Shown here: positions 6,474-6,547 of the stretch, in pieces
How positions within the stretch are numbered: the first letter of the stretch is position 1
Layout of the letters: each line of letters opens with the position of its first letter
DNA from: Acidobacteriota bacterium
Lineage (GTDB): Bacteria; Acidobacteriota; Terriglobia; Terriglobales; Acidobacteriaceae
Assembly: GCA_021819255.1 (NCBI GenBank)
Contig: JAKART010000133.1
Location: 1-6,547, forward strand
Direction of reading: 5' to 3'
Length of the DNA: 6,547 bases
Translations under genes and position numbers: made by a program
The notes under the pieces: model-generated
Database searches by the model: none
Told to the model about the DNA's origin: nothing
What the model saw: only the letters and a program-made list of their open reading frames with translations

Positions 6474-6547
6474 ATGACGAATCGACGAATTGTGATTGGC
6501 AAGACCGTGGCCCATGCTCTCTGTCTGTTGCCGGCTCTCAATTTGGT
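6474..6547 (+). CDS. msrQ: Probable MsrQ haem-binding membrane subunit, N-terminal fragment (cut by window end)
   Basis: Only 24 complete codons plus two bases are present, and the frame runs off the window. The fragment has a short basic N-terminus (MTNRR), then GKTVAHALCLLPALNL; the next codon, GT-, must encode valine. A basic start followed by a hydrophobic helix with LCLLPALxLV resembles the first membrane segment of MsrQ (YedZ), which often reads like LLPxxxLVW. MsrQ is a multi-helix haem b protein of the inner membrane that transfers electrons from the quinone pool or flavin reductase to periplasmic MsrP. The assignment depends mostly on its position directly after msrP and on the good ribosome binding site at 6465. 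The 180-base gap is longer than in the tightly packed E. coli pair. Another small membrane protein cannot be excluded from so few residues. Confidence 0.7.
   Translation, partial: MTNRRIVIGKTVAHALCLLPALNL

Noticed and set aside
5850..6515. Minus-strand open frame of 221 codons.
   Set aside because: It is antisense to the conserved C-terminal half of msrP and shows no family motif.

Overview
The window is a high-GC bacterial chromosome segment with three complete protein genes and two genes cut by the window edges. Gene content suggests a soil-type Acidobacteriota, probably Terriglobales/Acidobacteriaceae. The main reasons are a large secreted PIG-L deacetylase with a C-terminal amidotransferase-fold domain, the style of the edge fragment's C-terminal domain, and an MsrP/MsrQ pair. 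This taxonomic guess rests on remembered family distribution, not on a database search.

Layout: (1) 1-399, plus strand: the 3' end of an unrecognised gene whose visible part looks like a beta-rich, OB-fold-like C-terminal domain. It is followed by a clear intrinsic terminator (427-456) with a C(UUCG)G tetraloop. (2) 457-598: a convergent spacer with a second inverted repeat. (3) 3547-599, minus strand: a 982-residue exported PIG-L (LmbE-like) zinc deacetylase fused to a ThuA/GATase1-like domain. (4) 3548-3705: a short divergent control region. (5) 3706-5175, plus strand: a 12-helix APC-superfamily amino-acid/amine permease. (6) 5176-5333: a leader with two mutually exclusive hairpins. (7) 5334-6293, plus strand: msrP, the Tat-exported molybdopterin catalytic subunit of the periplasmic methionine sulfoxide reductase. 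(8) 6294-6473: a 180-base gap with one hairpin. (9) 6474 to the window end: the first 24 codons of a probable msrQ, the membrane haem partner of MsrP.

Functional reading: msrP and msrQ form a recognised two-part repair system. MsrQ passes electrons from the respiratory chain to MsrP, which reduces oxidised methionines in envelope proteins. The PIG-L protein and the permease are divergently transcribed from one 158-base spacer. A shared role, such as deacylating an envelope or external amide substrate and taking up an amine product, is possible but unproven. No mobile element, CRISPR array, tRNA or rRNA was seen. I did not find convincing evidence of a wholly new system. The most interesting items are the PIG-L/amidotransferase fusion, the msrP leader structure and the wide msrP-msrQ gap.
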